A stretch of DNA of 64,000 bases from SMYC01 sp963578475 (GTDB taxonomy: Bacteria > Acidobacteriota > Vicinamibacteria > Marinacidobacterales > SMYC01), in the NCBI GenBank assembly GCA_963578475.1, contig CAUZCL010000009.1, forward strand, positions 62,001 to 126,000, given 5' to 3'. Positions within the stretch are counted from its first letter, which is position 1. Each line of letters opens with the position of its first letter. The notes beneath the pieces were generated by a model. It saw only the letters and a list, made by a program, of their open reading frames with translations. It did not search any database and had not been told where the DNA came from. A program made the position numbers and the translations under genes. This document shows, in pieces, positions 1-9,491 of this stretch.

Positions 1-1
1 C

Positions 2-514
2 GACCCACGAGCCGCACGAGGGCAGGCGCGCGTCATGGCTCTCTTTGCGACGGCCCTCGAGCTCCCCACGGATTTTTTTGCCTCGAAGATCGACCGGCAC
101 GCAAGCGCGCTGCGCATCCTCAACTACCCGGCTCTTACGGCAGAGCCTCTCCCGGGACAGCTGCGAGCGGGTGCGCATAGCGATTATGAAAGCTTGACGA
201 TCCTCTTCGCGGAGCCGGGCTCGCACGGGCTTCAGATCCGCTCGCTGGACGGCACGTGGCGCGAGGTGCCGATCCAAAACGGTGCTTTCATCGTGAACGT
301 GGGCGATTTGCTTGCGCGCTGGTCGAACGACCGTTGGGTGTCGACCGTGCACCGCGTCGTCTGTGAGCCCGAGCCCCGTCAATCGATGGCGTTTTTTCAT
401 TTGCCGAACTGGGACGCCGAGATTACTTGCATTCCTGGTGAGCCGCCACGCTACGAGCCCGTGACAGCCGGCGAGCACCTCATGAGCAAATTCGAAAGAG
501 CGGTGAAAATATGA
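2..514 (+). CDS. 2OG-Fe(II) oxygenase, isopenicillin N synthase-like (5' end outside window)
   Basis: The reading frame is open to the window edge, so this is the C-terminal half of a longer protein; the first in-frame ATG is at 35. The double-stranded beta-helix core shows the Fe ligands HSD (in AGAHSDYESLTIL), a distal His in STVHRVV, and the RQSMAFF arginine/serine that binds 2-oxoglutarate. Family members are about 320-350 residues, so roughly half is missing here. They oxidise small substrates in the cytoplasm using Fe(II), O2 and usually 2-oxoglutarate. The stop overlaps the next start (ATGA at 511-514), so the two genes are translationally coupled. The substrate cannot be told. Confidence 0.85.
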   Translation, partial: DPRAARGQARVMALFATALELPTDFFASKIDRHASALRILNYPALTAEPLPGQLRAGAHSDYESLTILFAEPGSHGLQIRSLDGTWREVPIQNGAFIVNVGDLLARWSNDRWVSTVHRVVCEPEPRQSMAFFHLPNWDAEITCIPGEPPRYEPVTAGEHLMSKFERAVKI

Positions 515-1251
515 TGACGCACATGACTATTGTGGTCTTCGCTCTACGCGCGATCGTGGGCGCGAACGTCGTCGCGCTCGACGGCGGTGAGCCCGTAAGA
601 GACGCGGTCATCGTCATTGAGGACGATCGCATTCGCGCGCTTGGACCATCCTCGACGACAGAGATTCCCGCCGAAGCCGAAATTGTTCGTGCCGATGGCG
701 CCTGGCTCGTTCCCGGACTCATCAACATGCACGTCCATCTCGGCCTCGTGCTTCCCGGCCGGCTCGCTTACGAGCTCGCGGACGAGACCGACGCCGAGCT
801 CGCGCTCCGCATGGCCAAAAACGCGAGGACGATGCCGTTCTTCGAGCGTATCGGCTCGCCGCCCTGGTATCTCGAGCGCGTAAAAACGGTCGAAGCCCGC
901 CACTTTCGCTCGCTCCAATTGGCAATCGAAGAAGGTGTCTCGATCGCTTTGGGTACCGACCAATTCCCTTTCGAGCCCAATGACGGCACCACCGCCACGG
1001 TCCGAGAAGCGGAGTATTACGTGGAAGCCGGCATGACCCCACTCGAAGCCCTTCGCGCGGCGACGATCGCACCGGCAAGACTCCTCGGTCTCGAAGACGC
1101 CATCGGCTCCGTCACACCCGGCAAATTCGCAGATATCGTGGCACTAGAATCCGACCCTTCCGAGAACATTTCCGCTTTGCGAAGTTTGCTATTCGTAATA
1201 AAGAGTGGCCGAATCTATCCTGACGCGCGTCCGAATCGTTTACTAGAATAA
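511..1251 (+). CDS. Amidohydrolase-family protein with large internal in-frame deletion
   Basis: The N-terminus holds the composite beta domain and the first metal motif HVH (residues 74-76, after VPGLINM). The C-terminus has the conserved Asp in IALGTDQFP (D150) and the closing TPGKFADIVAL. Imidazolonepropionase-like amidohydrolases are usually 400-480 residues. This one is 246, and the part between about residues 108 and 112, which should carry the metal-bridging Lys and two His ligands, is missing without loss of frame. A functional metal centre is therefore unlikely, although the ORF is intact. It starts in an ATGA overlap with the upstream oxygenase. It could be a genuine deletion or an assembly collapse. 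Confidence 0.8.
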   Translation: MMTHMTIVVFALRAIVGANVVALDGGEPVRDAVIVIEDDRIRALGPSSTTEIPAEAEIVRADGAWLVPGLINMHVHLGLVLPGRLAYELADETDAELALRMAKNARTMPFFERIGSPPWYLERVKTVEARHFRSLQLAIEEGVSIALGTDQFPFEPNDGTTATVREAEYYVEAGMTPLEALRAATIAPARLLGLEDAIGSVTPGKFADIVALESDPSENISALRSLLFVIKSGRIYPDARPNRLLE

Positions 1252-1324
1252 AGGCGTCTCCAACAAAAACCGAAGATCGAACGTTGTCCCCGCCCGACAC
1301 TGCGGGCGCGTGGGAGATGCACCG

Positions 1325-1834
1325 ATGACACTCAGAATCATGATCGCCGGATGCGCCAAAGACGAGCGCGAGAATATCGAAGCCACGATCAAGACAGTGT
1401 TTACCGATCGTTCCACGAAAACCGACTGGAACCTATCGCTCGTAAACATCGCGAACCAGTGGTCGGTCGAGATCGATGGCCCTGAGCCTCACTTCAAGCG
1501 ACTGAGCGTCATTGCGACCACGAGCGATCCCATCGAGAAACTCGAGCAAACGCTCAGCGAGACGCAGTCGAAAATGAGCCCGCCCACGGCAACAGCCCCC
1601 GCAGCAGAGCCCGGCGAGAAACATGAGCGCCACACGTGCGAAGAGTGCGCCGCTTTGTTCGACGTTGTTTTTAGCTACACCGCTGGCGAGCCCGAAGAGC
1701 TCTGCCCCGTCGCCTCCCGCGCTTGCTGGCACATCAACAGAGTCCCCATCGCCGAGGCCGCAGGGGTAATACCGAGCCCAAGTCACCGTCTGAGCGTTGT
1801 GTCGACGTTTGGGCTGAGACTTGAGACCAGTTAA
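1325..1834 (+). CDS. Hypothetical protein with Cys-rich C-terminal motif
   Basis: I do not recognise this family. The ATG at 1325 is preferred; a GTG at 1310 is in frame. About 169 residues: an N-terminal alpha/beta-looking part of about 80 residues, a Pro/Ala/Glu linker (about 90-105), then a CEEC pair followed by two more Cys (ELCPVASRAC), which could bind zinc. No signal peptide or membrane segment is visible. It sits alone between the amidohydrolase and a DUF4388 gene, with about 70 bases on each side. Confidence 0.55.
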   Translation: MTLRIMIAGCAKDERENIEATIKTVFTDRSTKTDWNLSLVNIANQWSVEIDGPEPHFKRLSVIATTSDPIEKLEQTLSETQSKMSPPTATAPAAEPGEKHERHTCEECAALFDVVFSYTAGEPEELCPVASRACWHINRVPIAEAAGVIPSPSHRLSVVSTFGLRLETS

Positions 1835-1889
1835 AATTACTTCAATCGGCAAAATTTAGATTTCTTTCCTTCGGAGGTGCGTGGGCACC

Positions 1890-2783
1890 ATGACGCCCAA
1901 TCAGGACATCCCGCTTTCGGGAAGCTTTAACTGCTGGGCTCGGTCCTACGATCTGCCCGACCTGCTCCTGAGGATTTGCAGGCTGAAGCAGACGGGCGAG
2001 CTGCGCTTCATGACCTCAGAGGCAGAAAAAACCGTGGTGCTCCACAACGGCTTGATCGTGTTCGCGAAGTCGTCCTCCGCGGATGATCGGCTGGGTCCGT
2101 ACCTTTTGAGGACAAAGAAGATCCGGTTCGAACATCTGACGGAGCTCAGCCGATTTGTCACTCCCGAGCGTAGGTTCGGAGCCGTTCTTGTCGAAAATGG
2201 CGTCCTCACACCACATGACTTGGTTCAAGGCGTCGTCGGGCAAGTCCGCTCCATCATCCTCAGCCTATTTCAGTGGACCGAAGCCGCTTACATCTTCGCG
2301 GAGAAGGAGCTGGCGAAGGAAACGATCCAACTTTCCATTCCTCTTCCGAAGCTCATCGTCGACGGTGTGCGCCACGTTTCCAGCTGGCGACGTATCGCGC
2401 AAGGGATCGGATCGCTCGACGCGGTGTTCCAATCGAGCGACGGGATCGACGACAGTGGTGTGAGAGCCGCAAAGCTCGGCCCTAACGAGCTCGCGATCCT
2501 CGAGGATCTGAGAGGTCCTAAAACGATTTCAGAGGCTTGCGCCCACTCCGAGCTCAGCGATTTTGAAGTTTGCCAGCTGCTCTGGACTTTCATGGCAATG
2601 GGATGGCTTACCCCCGTCACCCAAAGCTCGCAAGCTCCACCCCCTCGAACAAGTAAGCCAGAATCCCCGGCCAAAGTACCCGTCGTCGAAGCCGCCCTCG
2701 CGACACCTCCCGTCGACACGGATCCTCCCGAAGATGCGGACCTCGGAGGGCTCGACATATTGACCCGAGATCCGCTCAAATAA
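1890..2783 (+). CDS. DUF4388 (PatA-like N-terminal) domain protein
   Basis: Residues about 8-115 match the DUF4388 pattern: LPDLLLRICRLKQTGELRF, a beta-rich turn ending VVLHNGLIVFAKSS, then helices. The rest is helical with a winged-helix-like segment and a Pro-rich, acidic tail. Such proteins occur beside signalling genes in Acidobacteria, Deltaproteobacteria and Thermus, and are thought to act in gliding, polarity or signalling; biochemical function is unknown. Start choice: GGAGG at 1873-1877 lies 12 nt before this ATG and 3 nt before an in-frame GTG at 1881, so either could be used. A second, frameshifted DUF4388-like gene lies at 11304. Confidence 0.75.
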   Translation: MTPNQDIPLSGSFNCWARSYDLPDLLLRICRLKQTGELRFMTSEAEKTVVLHNGLIVFAKSSSADDRLGPYLLRTKKIRFEHLTELSRFVTPERRFGAVLVENGVLTPHDLVQGVVGQVRSIILSLFQWTEAAYIFAEKELAKETIQLSIPLPKLIVDGVRHVSSWRRIAQGIGSLDAVFQSSDGIDDSGVRAAKLGPNELAILEDLRGPKTISEACAHSELSDFEVCQLLWTFMAMGWLTPVTQSSQAPPPRTSKPESPAKVPVVEAALATPPVDTDPPEDADLGGLDILTRDPLK

Positions 2784-2824
2784 AACTCCTTGAACTCCCC
2801 ACGCCAAGCCGCTACGATTCCCGC

Positions 2825-3547
2825 GTGTCTATTCTACGTCTGCAACACATCGGAGTTGCGCTCGCGGACCACGATCTCGCCGTTTTTGGCCTCGAGCGTG
2901 TCGGGCTTCCATCCAGAGACTTCCGAAACGACCAGGGGAAGGGGTTCCAGCACGATTCGCGGGTGCCCCTCGGAAACGAATGCTGGCTGCACATCGTTCA
3001 CAACTGGAACCCCGAATCCCGCGTGAACCGCTTCCTCGACAAACACGGCGAAGGCCTCGAGCACTTAGCACTCGAGAGCGACGATATCGAGGCCGACGTC
3101 GCGCGCGTCAGAGACGCTGACGTTCCAATTTTCGAGGACCGCATCTTCGACGCGAATGACGGGTTCGAAGCCTTCATCTACCCCGAGGACGGGATCGGCT
3201 TTACCGTGGAGCTCATAGAGCCGCATGCCAGGAGCTGGAACTATCCCGACGACGCGCTCGATCTCCCAATTAGCGCTCGGCTCGGCAAAATCCGAGCACA
3301 GCACGTCAGCGCTTATGTTCGTGATGTGGCGGAAGCGTCGCGCCGTTTCACGACACTTTTCGCAACGCCATCCGGAAACACGCCCGGCACTATCGCGCTC
3401 GGTAACGTGGAGCTCCGGCTCCAGGCGAGCGCGGACCACGAGCCAGGCTTGAAAAATCTCGTTCTCGAGACCGAAAAAGGCGCGACGGGAGCTCACGAGC
3501 TCAGTTTTCTCGTGCTCGAGACCCGCGCGAAGGAGGGGGAGGTTTAG
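2825..3547 (+). CDS. VOC-superfamily (glyoxalase-like) protein
   Basis: Starts at GTG. Two tandem VOC modules: residues 5-115 hold LQHIGVAL (first metal His), a His in GLEHLALES, and an E in GFTVELIEP; residues 125-225 form a weaker second module. This resembles methylmalonyl-CoA epimerase and 4-hydroxyphenylpyruvate dioxygenase-like proteins, but length and context do not fix a substrate. A TACGAT hexamer ends 6 nt before the GTG and no Shine-Dalgarno is visible, so the mRNA may be leaderless. It is followed after 41 bases by threonine aldolase. Confidence 0.7.
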   Translation: MSILRLQHIGVALADHDLAVFGLERVGLPSRDFRNDQGKGFQHDSRVPLGNECWLHIVHNWNPESRVNRFLDKHGEGLEHLALESDDIEADVARVRDADVPIFEDRIFDANDGFEAFIYPEDGIGFTVELIEPHARSWNYPDDALDLPISARLGKIRAQHVSAYVRDVAEASRRFTTLFATPSGNTPGTIALGNVELRLQASADHEPGLKNLVLETEKGATGAHELSFLVLETRAKEGEV

Positions 3548-3588
3548 GCAATTCATGAGCATCGCGCCCGTGCGATATCATCGCTGAC

Positions 3589-4647
3589 ATGATCGACCTA
3601 CGCAGCGACACCGTGACACGACCCACCGCAGCGATGCGCGACGCGATGGCGCGCGCCGAAGTGGGCGACGACGTTTATGGCGACGACCCCACCGTGACCG
3701 CGCTCGAGGCGCGCACCGCGGAGATCCTCGGCAAAGAAGCGGCGGTCTACATGCCAACGGGAACGATGACGAACCAGGTCGCTCTTCGCGCGCACACCGA
3801 GTCCGGGGACGAGATTCTGACCGACATCGGAGCGCATATCTACACGAACGAGGGGGGCGCGCCTGCAGGACTGTCAGGCCTTCTCGTGCGGCCGATTTTC
3901 GGAAAAAACGGCATCTTCTCCTCTGAGCAGCTCGAGCAGGCGATACGGGTCCTCCACCCCTTCAATCCCAGCACGATTCCCGCGCCCACGAAGCTCGTCT
4001 GCCTCGAGAACACCCATAACGGCGGCGGGGGTATGGTTTGGCCGCTCGACACGATGAGCGTGGTAGCCGACGTCGCGCGCCGGCACGCGATCCCGCTGCA
4101 CCTGGACGGAGCTCGCCTGTGGAACGCCTCGGCGGCGAGCGGCCACGCTGAATCCGACTACGCCGCCCTCTTCGATACCGTGAGCGTGTGTTTTTCAAAG
4201 GGCCTCGGTGCCCCAGTGGGCTCGGCTCTAGCAGGGAACAAGGAATTCATAAAGCGAGCGAGAAGGTTCAAGCAGATGTTTGGCGGCGGCTTCCGCCAGG
4301 CTGGGGTGATTGCGGCGGCGGCGCTCCATGCCCTTCAGAACCACCGCGGGCGCCTCGTCGAGGATCATGAGAAGGCGCGCACGCTCGCCAAGGGGCTCGC
4401 AGCGTTCCCGGGCGTCGAGCTCGACACTTCCCTCGTCCAAACCAATATTGTTCGATTTAGGGTGACGACGCTCTCGTCGTTCGAGCTCGTGGATCGCTGT
4501 CACGCTCTGGGGCTCCATATGTTGCCGGCAGGGAAGGTCGGCGTGCGCGCCGTCCTCCATCAAGATATCGCACCCGACCACGTCACGCGGGCCCTTTCGG
4601 TGCTGGAATCTGCTCTTAGCCAAGAAAACAAAGAAGTAAACGCCTAA
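3589..4647 (+). CDS. ltaE: Low-specificity L-threonine aldolase
   Basis: A fold-type I PLP enzyme that cleaves L-threonine and allo-threonine to glycine and acetaldehyde. The start MIDLRSDTVTRPT is the family signature. GDDVYGDDPT, the PLP-ring Asp in HLDGARLWN (D173) and the Schiff-base Lys in VCFSKGLGAPVGS (K204) are all present. At 352 residues the length is normal and the frame is intact. A TATCAT hexamer lies 7 nt upstream of the ATG with no Shine-Dalgarno, again suggesting a very short leader. The gene ends about 30 bases before the heat-shock promoter. Confidence 0.93.
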   Translation: MIDLRSDTVTRPTAAMRDAMARAEVGDDVYGDDPTVTALEARTAEILGKEAAVYMPTGTMTNQVALRAHTESGDEILTDIGAHIYTNEGGAPAGLSGLLVRPIFGKNGIFSSEQLEQAIRVLHPFNPSTIPAPTKLVCLENTHNGGGGMVWPLDTMSVVADVARRHAIPLHLDGARLWNASAASGHAESDYAALFDTVSVCFSKGLGAPVGSALAGNKEFIKRARRFKQMFGGGFRQAGVIAAAALHALQNHRGRLVEDHEKARTLAKGLAAFPGVELDTSLVQTNIVRFRVTTLSSFELVDRCHALGLHMLPAGKVGVRAVLHQDIAPDHVTRALSVLESALSQENKEVNA

Positions 4648-4677
4648 ATCTACATTGCAGGCCTAACATATACCTGC

Positions 4678-4706
4678 TTGACAAAAACTAAGAATTTGCG
4701 TATTAT
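4678..4706 (+). promoter_or_regulatory. Sigma70-type promoter of the heat-shock operon
   Basis: TTGACA at 4678-4683, a 17-base spacer, and TATTAT at 4701-4706: near-consensus vegetative promoter. The expected transcription start near 4713 falls at the left edge of the CIRCE-like operator, the classical arrangement for HrcA repression. Confidence 0.85.
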
Positions 4707-4714
4707 CCCTCTTG

Positions 4715-4741
4715 CTAGCAGTCGAACGGGTCGAGTGCTAA
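4715..4741 (+). promoter_or_regulatory. CIRCE-type operator (HrcA binding site)
   Basis: CTAGCAGTC, a 9-base spacer, then GAGTGCTAA. The consensus is TTAGCACTC-N9-GAGTGCTAA: the right arm is perfect and the left arm matches 7 of 9. It lies just downstream of the promoter and upstream of hsp20-groES-groEL, so HrcA probably represses the whole operon at normal temperature. hrcA itself is not in the window. Confidence 0.85.
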
Positions 4742-4756
4742 CGAGCTCAAAAAAAA

Positions 4757-5192
4757 ATGCCAGTGGCACATTGGGATCCTGTACATGAGCTTCTCGCCTC
4801 ACAGGAGCGAATGAATCGCTTGATTGATCAGACGTTATCGCGCTCACGCGGGGAGGCAGAGCTCTCCCCGACTGGCCGCTTGGTCACCAGCGGTCGACCT
4901 CTACGAGTCGGATGAGCACTTGATCCTCAAAGCCGAGCTGCCCGGGGTGAATCAGGACGACGTTGAGCTGCGTATCGACGACGACCGTATAACGTTGCAG
5001 GGCGAGCGCCAGCTGGCAGACACGATGAGCGGAAAACAGTTTCTTCGGATGGAACGGTCCAATGGCGCGTTCCATCGGACCTTCGACCTTCCGACGCCTG
5101 TCGAGGCGGAAGAGGTCAAAGCGGGGATCCTCACGGTCACGATACCCAAAGTGGTCAGCGAGAAGAGCCGTCAAATCCCAATCAGCGGGTAG
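4757..5192 (+). pseudogene. hsp20: Small heat shock protein (Hsp20), frameshifted by one base
   Basis: From ATG 4757 the frame reads a typical Hsp20 start (WDPVHELLASQERMNRL). At 4876-4877 (GGCCGC) the protein shifts frame; removing one C gives the family motif TGAWSPAVDLYE. The alpha-crystallin domain then runs intact (LKAELPGVNQDDVEL, FDLPTPVEAEEVKAGILTVTIPK) to an IPI C-terminal motif. The restored protein is about 144 residues, normal for the family. It is a cytosolic ATP-independent holdase. It is the first gene of the CIRCE-controlled operon. The one-base C insertion may be a sequencing error; if real, only a truncated holdase is made. Confidence 0.85.
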
Positions 5193-5257
5193 CGACGTAG
5201 TCGAGCTTCCGAGTCGAGCGTCGACATTTTTTGTAACGAAGGAGGAACAGGAGCGAA

Positions 5258-5548
5258 ATGAAGATCAAACCAATCAGAGACAACATCGTTGTCAAGCGGA
5301 TGGATGATGAAGAGGAGAAGAAGATCGGATCCATCATCGTCCCTGACAGCGCGAAGGAAAAGCCCCTTACGGCCAAGGTCGTTGCTGTCGGTTCCGGCAG
5401 AACCTTGAAAGACGGGAAGAAGGTACCGCTCGAGGTCAAAGTCGGCGACAAAGTGCTCGTAGGCAAGTACTCGGGCTCCGAAGTTAAACTCGATGGCGAC
5501 GAGCTTCTCATCCTCAAAGAGGACGAGGTTCTCGGAGTCGTGGAATAA
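5258..5548 (+). CDS. groES: Co-chaperonin GroES
   Basis: 96 residues, full length. Starts MKIKPIRDNIVVKRM, contains the mobile-loop region near residues 17-34 (EEKKIGSIIVPDSAKEKP) and the roof-hairpin region, and ends ELLILKEDEVLGVVE. It caps GroEL and shares its folding cycle. A strong GGAGGAACAGG Shine-Dalgarno precedes the ATG. It is second in the operon, 65 bases after hsp20 and 43 before groEL. Confidence 0.97.
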   Translation: MKIKPIRDNIVVKRMDDEEEKKIGSIIVPDSAKEKPLTAKVVAVGSGRTLKDGKKVPLEVKVGDKVLVGKYSGSEVKLDGDELLILKEDEVLGVVE

Positions 5549-5591
5549 CGTTTTGAAACCAGTTCATAATTGAACGGAGGAATTTAGAAGA

Positions 5592-7253
<1,662 letters not shown>

Positions 7254-7270
7254 GGCACTCAAACAACGAA

Positions 7271-7301
7271 GCCCGGGCCTTTCGGCCCGGGCTATTTTTT
7301 T
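7271..7301 (+). terminator. Rho-independent terminator of the hsp20-groES-groEL operon
   Basis: GCCCGGGCC (7271-7279), TTTC loop, GGCCCGGGC (7284-7292), then TATTTTTTT. A perfect 9-bp GC stem followed by a U-tract. Confidence 0.93.
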
Positions 7302-7318
7302 GAGCGCCAGCATTCGGC

Positions 7319-7402
7319 ATTCAGCATGCAGGAAATGCTCTCTGGACTCCCCCCAGCATCGCGTTGCCCCCGGAGTCCGGAGAACATTCCTGAATGCTGA
7401 AT
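7319..7402. repeat. Imperfect long inverted repeat
   Basis: Left arm 7319-7350 includes ATTCAGCAT, AGGAAATG and TGGACTCC. The right arm 7372-7402 carries the complements in order (GGAGTCC, CATTCCT, ATGCTGAAT), with a few mismatches and a ~21-base loop. It lies between the groEL terminator and the SDR gene. It could be a REP-like or MITE-like element. I saw no second copy in the window. Confidence 0.65.
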
Positions 7403-7422
7403 CCTGATATATCCTCTATCCT

Positions 7423-8199
7423 GTGAGGCTCGAGAATAAGTTTGCGCTCGTCACGGGAGGCGGAGGAGGGATTGGGCGGGCTATTGCGCGGCAGTTCGAT
7501 CGCGAAGGGGCGCGCGTCTACGTGAACGATGTCAACCGGGGCGCGGCCGAAGCGACGCTCGGGCCCGACCGCGCGCTCGTCGCTGACGTGGCCGATAGTG
7601 CGCAGGTTTCTTCGATGTTCGCTGGTCTCGAGAGGCTGGATATTCTCGTCAACAATGCTGGTATTGGGGAGACCAAGGAGGAGTGGGACGCGCTCAATGC
7701 AAAGGCGGAAGCGCGTCTTCGCGAGCAGCCTATCGCAACGCACTGGGATGTTACGGTCTCGATGGACGACGGGACGTGGCGGCGCATGATGGCCGTACAT
7801 CTCGACGGGATGTTCTTTTGCACGCGCGAGGCGTTGAAAAAAATGAACGCGCAGTCGAGTGGCGTTATCATCAATCTTTCGAGCACGGCTGCGCTCGCCG
7901 GGCTCGCGGACGCGCCCCACTACGCTGCGGCCAAAGCGGGTGTGCTCGGGTTCACCAAATCCGTTGCCAAGGAAGTCGGCTCGCGCGGCATTCGGGTGAA
8001 CGCGATAGCTCCCGGTTTTACCGAGACGGCGATGACCCAGCACATATCCGATTCGGTACGCGACGCTTCGCTCGGCAACATCCCTTTGGGGCGCTGGGCC
8101 ACGCCGGACGAGATCTCCGCTGTTGCAGTCTTTCTCGCTTCGGACGAGGCCTCCTACATCTCGGGGCAGTGCCTTTCACCAAATGGCGGGGCGTTTTGA
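7423..8199 (+). CDS. Short-chain dehydrogenase/reductase (FabG-like)
   Basis: 258 residues. Rossmann motif TGGGGGIG (11-18), NNAG (77-80), and a catalytic Ser (S153/154), Y167 and K171 in HYAAAKAG; the C-terminal SGQCLSPNGG is typical. It uses NAD(P)H to interconvert a ketone and an alcohol. An insertion of about 30 residues after NNAG sets it apart from classical FabG. It starts at GTG; a TATATC hexamer lies 9 nt upstream and there is no clear Shine-Dalgarno. Substrate unknown. Confidence 0.85.
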   Translation: MRLENKFALVTGGGGGIGRAIARQFDREGARVYVNDVNRGAAEATLGPDRALVADVADSAQVSSMFAGLERLDILVNNAGIGETKEEWDALNAKAEARLREQPIATHWDVTVSMDDGTWRRMMAVHLDGMFFCTREALKKMNAQSSGVIINLSSTAALAGLADAPHYAAAKAGVLGFTKSVAKEVGSRGIRVNAIAPGFTETAMTQHISDSVRDASLGNIPLGRWATPDEISAVAVFLASDEASYISGQCLSPNGGAF

Positions 8200-8225
8200 A
8201 AGCCTGATAGGCTTAGGGTCCGCGC

Positions 8226-9491
8226 ATGACCGAGGTCACCACTTCCTAATCCCATACCCCGAGCAGCCGGCTCACTCTCTACATCCTCATTGCCATCATT
8301 CTTGCGGTCGTCGTCGCACTAGCCATCCCCCACACCGCCATGCAGTTCAAGGTCGGCGGCGAAATCTTTCTCCGTATCTTGATGATGATGGTCGTTCCTC
8401 TCGTCATGGCAAGTGTCATGAGCGGCATTATCGGCCTCGGCGATGTGCGCAAGCTCGGCAAGCCCGGGGTCGCCGCGATCGCCTATTACGGCACGACCAC
8501 GGTGCTCGCCGTGCTGCTCGGATTGGTCGCGGTCAACGTGATCGAGCCTGGTGTGGGTACCGTCGACCCCGAATATCTCAGGTCTTTCACTGGCGAGGAA
8601 ATCGCGCATCTTGATGAGTCGAAGCCGGAATCGGTGGGAGACATTCTCGAGAATCTTCTCCTCATGCTCTTCACGCGCAACCTCATCCTGTCAGCGGCCG
8701 AGGCCAATCTGCTCCCGCTCATCTTCTTCTCCATCGTCTTCGCTTCTATGTTGACGACGATGGACTTCCGCGTCATCGCCATCACCGAGATGATCGTTCA
8801 AGTCAACGACGCGCTCTTGAACTTCGTCTTGCTGCTGATGAACCTTACGCCCTTCGGTATTTTCTGTCTCGTGACAGCGCGCTTCGGGGAAGCCCGCGCC
8901 GAGGGCCAATTCTTGGCGGTGCTCAGCCAGACGGGCTGGTACTTTCTGACGGTACTCGTCGCGTTAGCGATCCACTCATTCGTAACGCTTTCGCTCATCT
9001 ATTGGGTGTTCACCAAAAAGAATCCCTACCGATTCATGGCCCAAATGTCCCAGGCGCTTCTCACCGCTTTTTCGACCGCGAGCTCCTCCGCGACGCTCCC
9101 CATCACGATGAAAACGGCCATCAGCAAGGCCGGGCTATCCAAGAAATCCGTCGAGTTCGTCGTCCCCGTAGGCGCCACCATCAACATGGACGGCACTGCG
9201 CTCTACGAAGCCATTGCCGCGATCTTCATCGCGCAGGCCATCGGTCTCGAGCTCACCCTCGCGCAGCAAGGCGTCATTGCCGTAACCGCCACGCTCGCTG
9301 CTATCGGAGCCGCGGGCATCCCCGAGGCAGGGCTCGTCACCATGCTGGTCGTCTTGAATGCGGTAGGCCTTCCCGCGGAATATATCGGTCTCATCCTCTC
9401 GGTCGACTGGCTCCTCGATCGCTTCCGCACGGCGACGAATACGCTTGGCGACTCCATCGGAGCGGCGGCCGTTGAAAAGGCGTTCGACTGA
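8226..9491 (+). pseudogene. Dicarboxylate/amino acid:cation symporter (DAACS) with an early in-frame stop
   Basis: ATG 8226 is in frame with the transporter but meets TAA at 8247-8249 after seven codons. The frame then runs on through TM1 (LYILIAIILAVVVALAIP) to the end. The next ATG, 8340, would lack TM1. Downstream motifs are intact: the Ser-rich hairpin ASSSATLPIT, NMDGTALYE, and DWLLDRFRTATNTLGDS. These transporters import glutamate, aspartate or C4-dicarboxylates with Na+ or H+ across the inner membrane. Either the stop is a sequence error, the gene is dead, or translation starts at an unusual codon after the TAA. It ends immediately before a convergent acyl-CoA ligase. Confidence 0.78.

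Noticed and set aside
4870..4880. Programmed frameshifting in hsp20
   Set aside because: No slippery heptamer or downstream structure; the same kind of one-base lesion occurs in many unrelated genes here.
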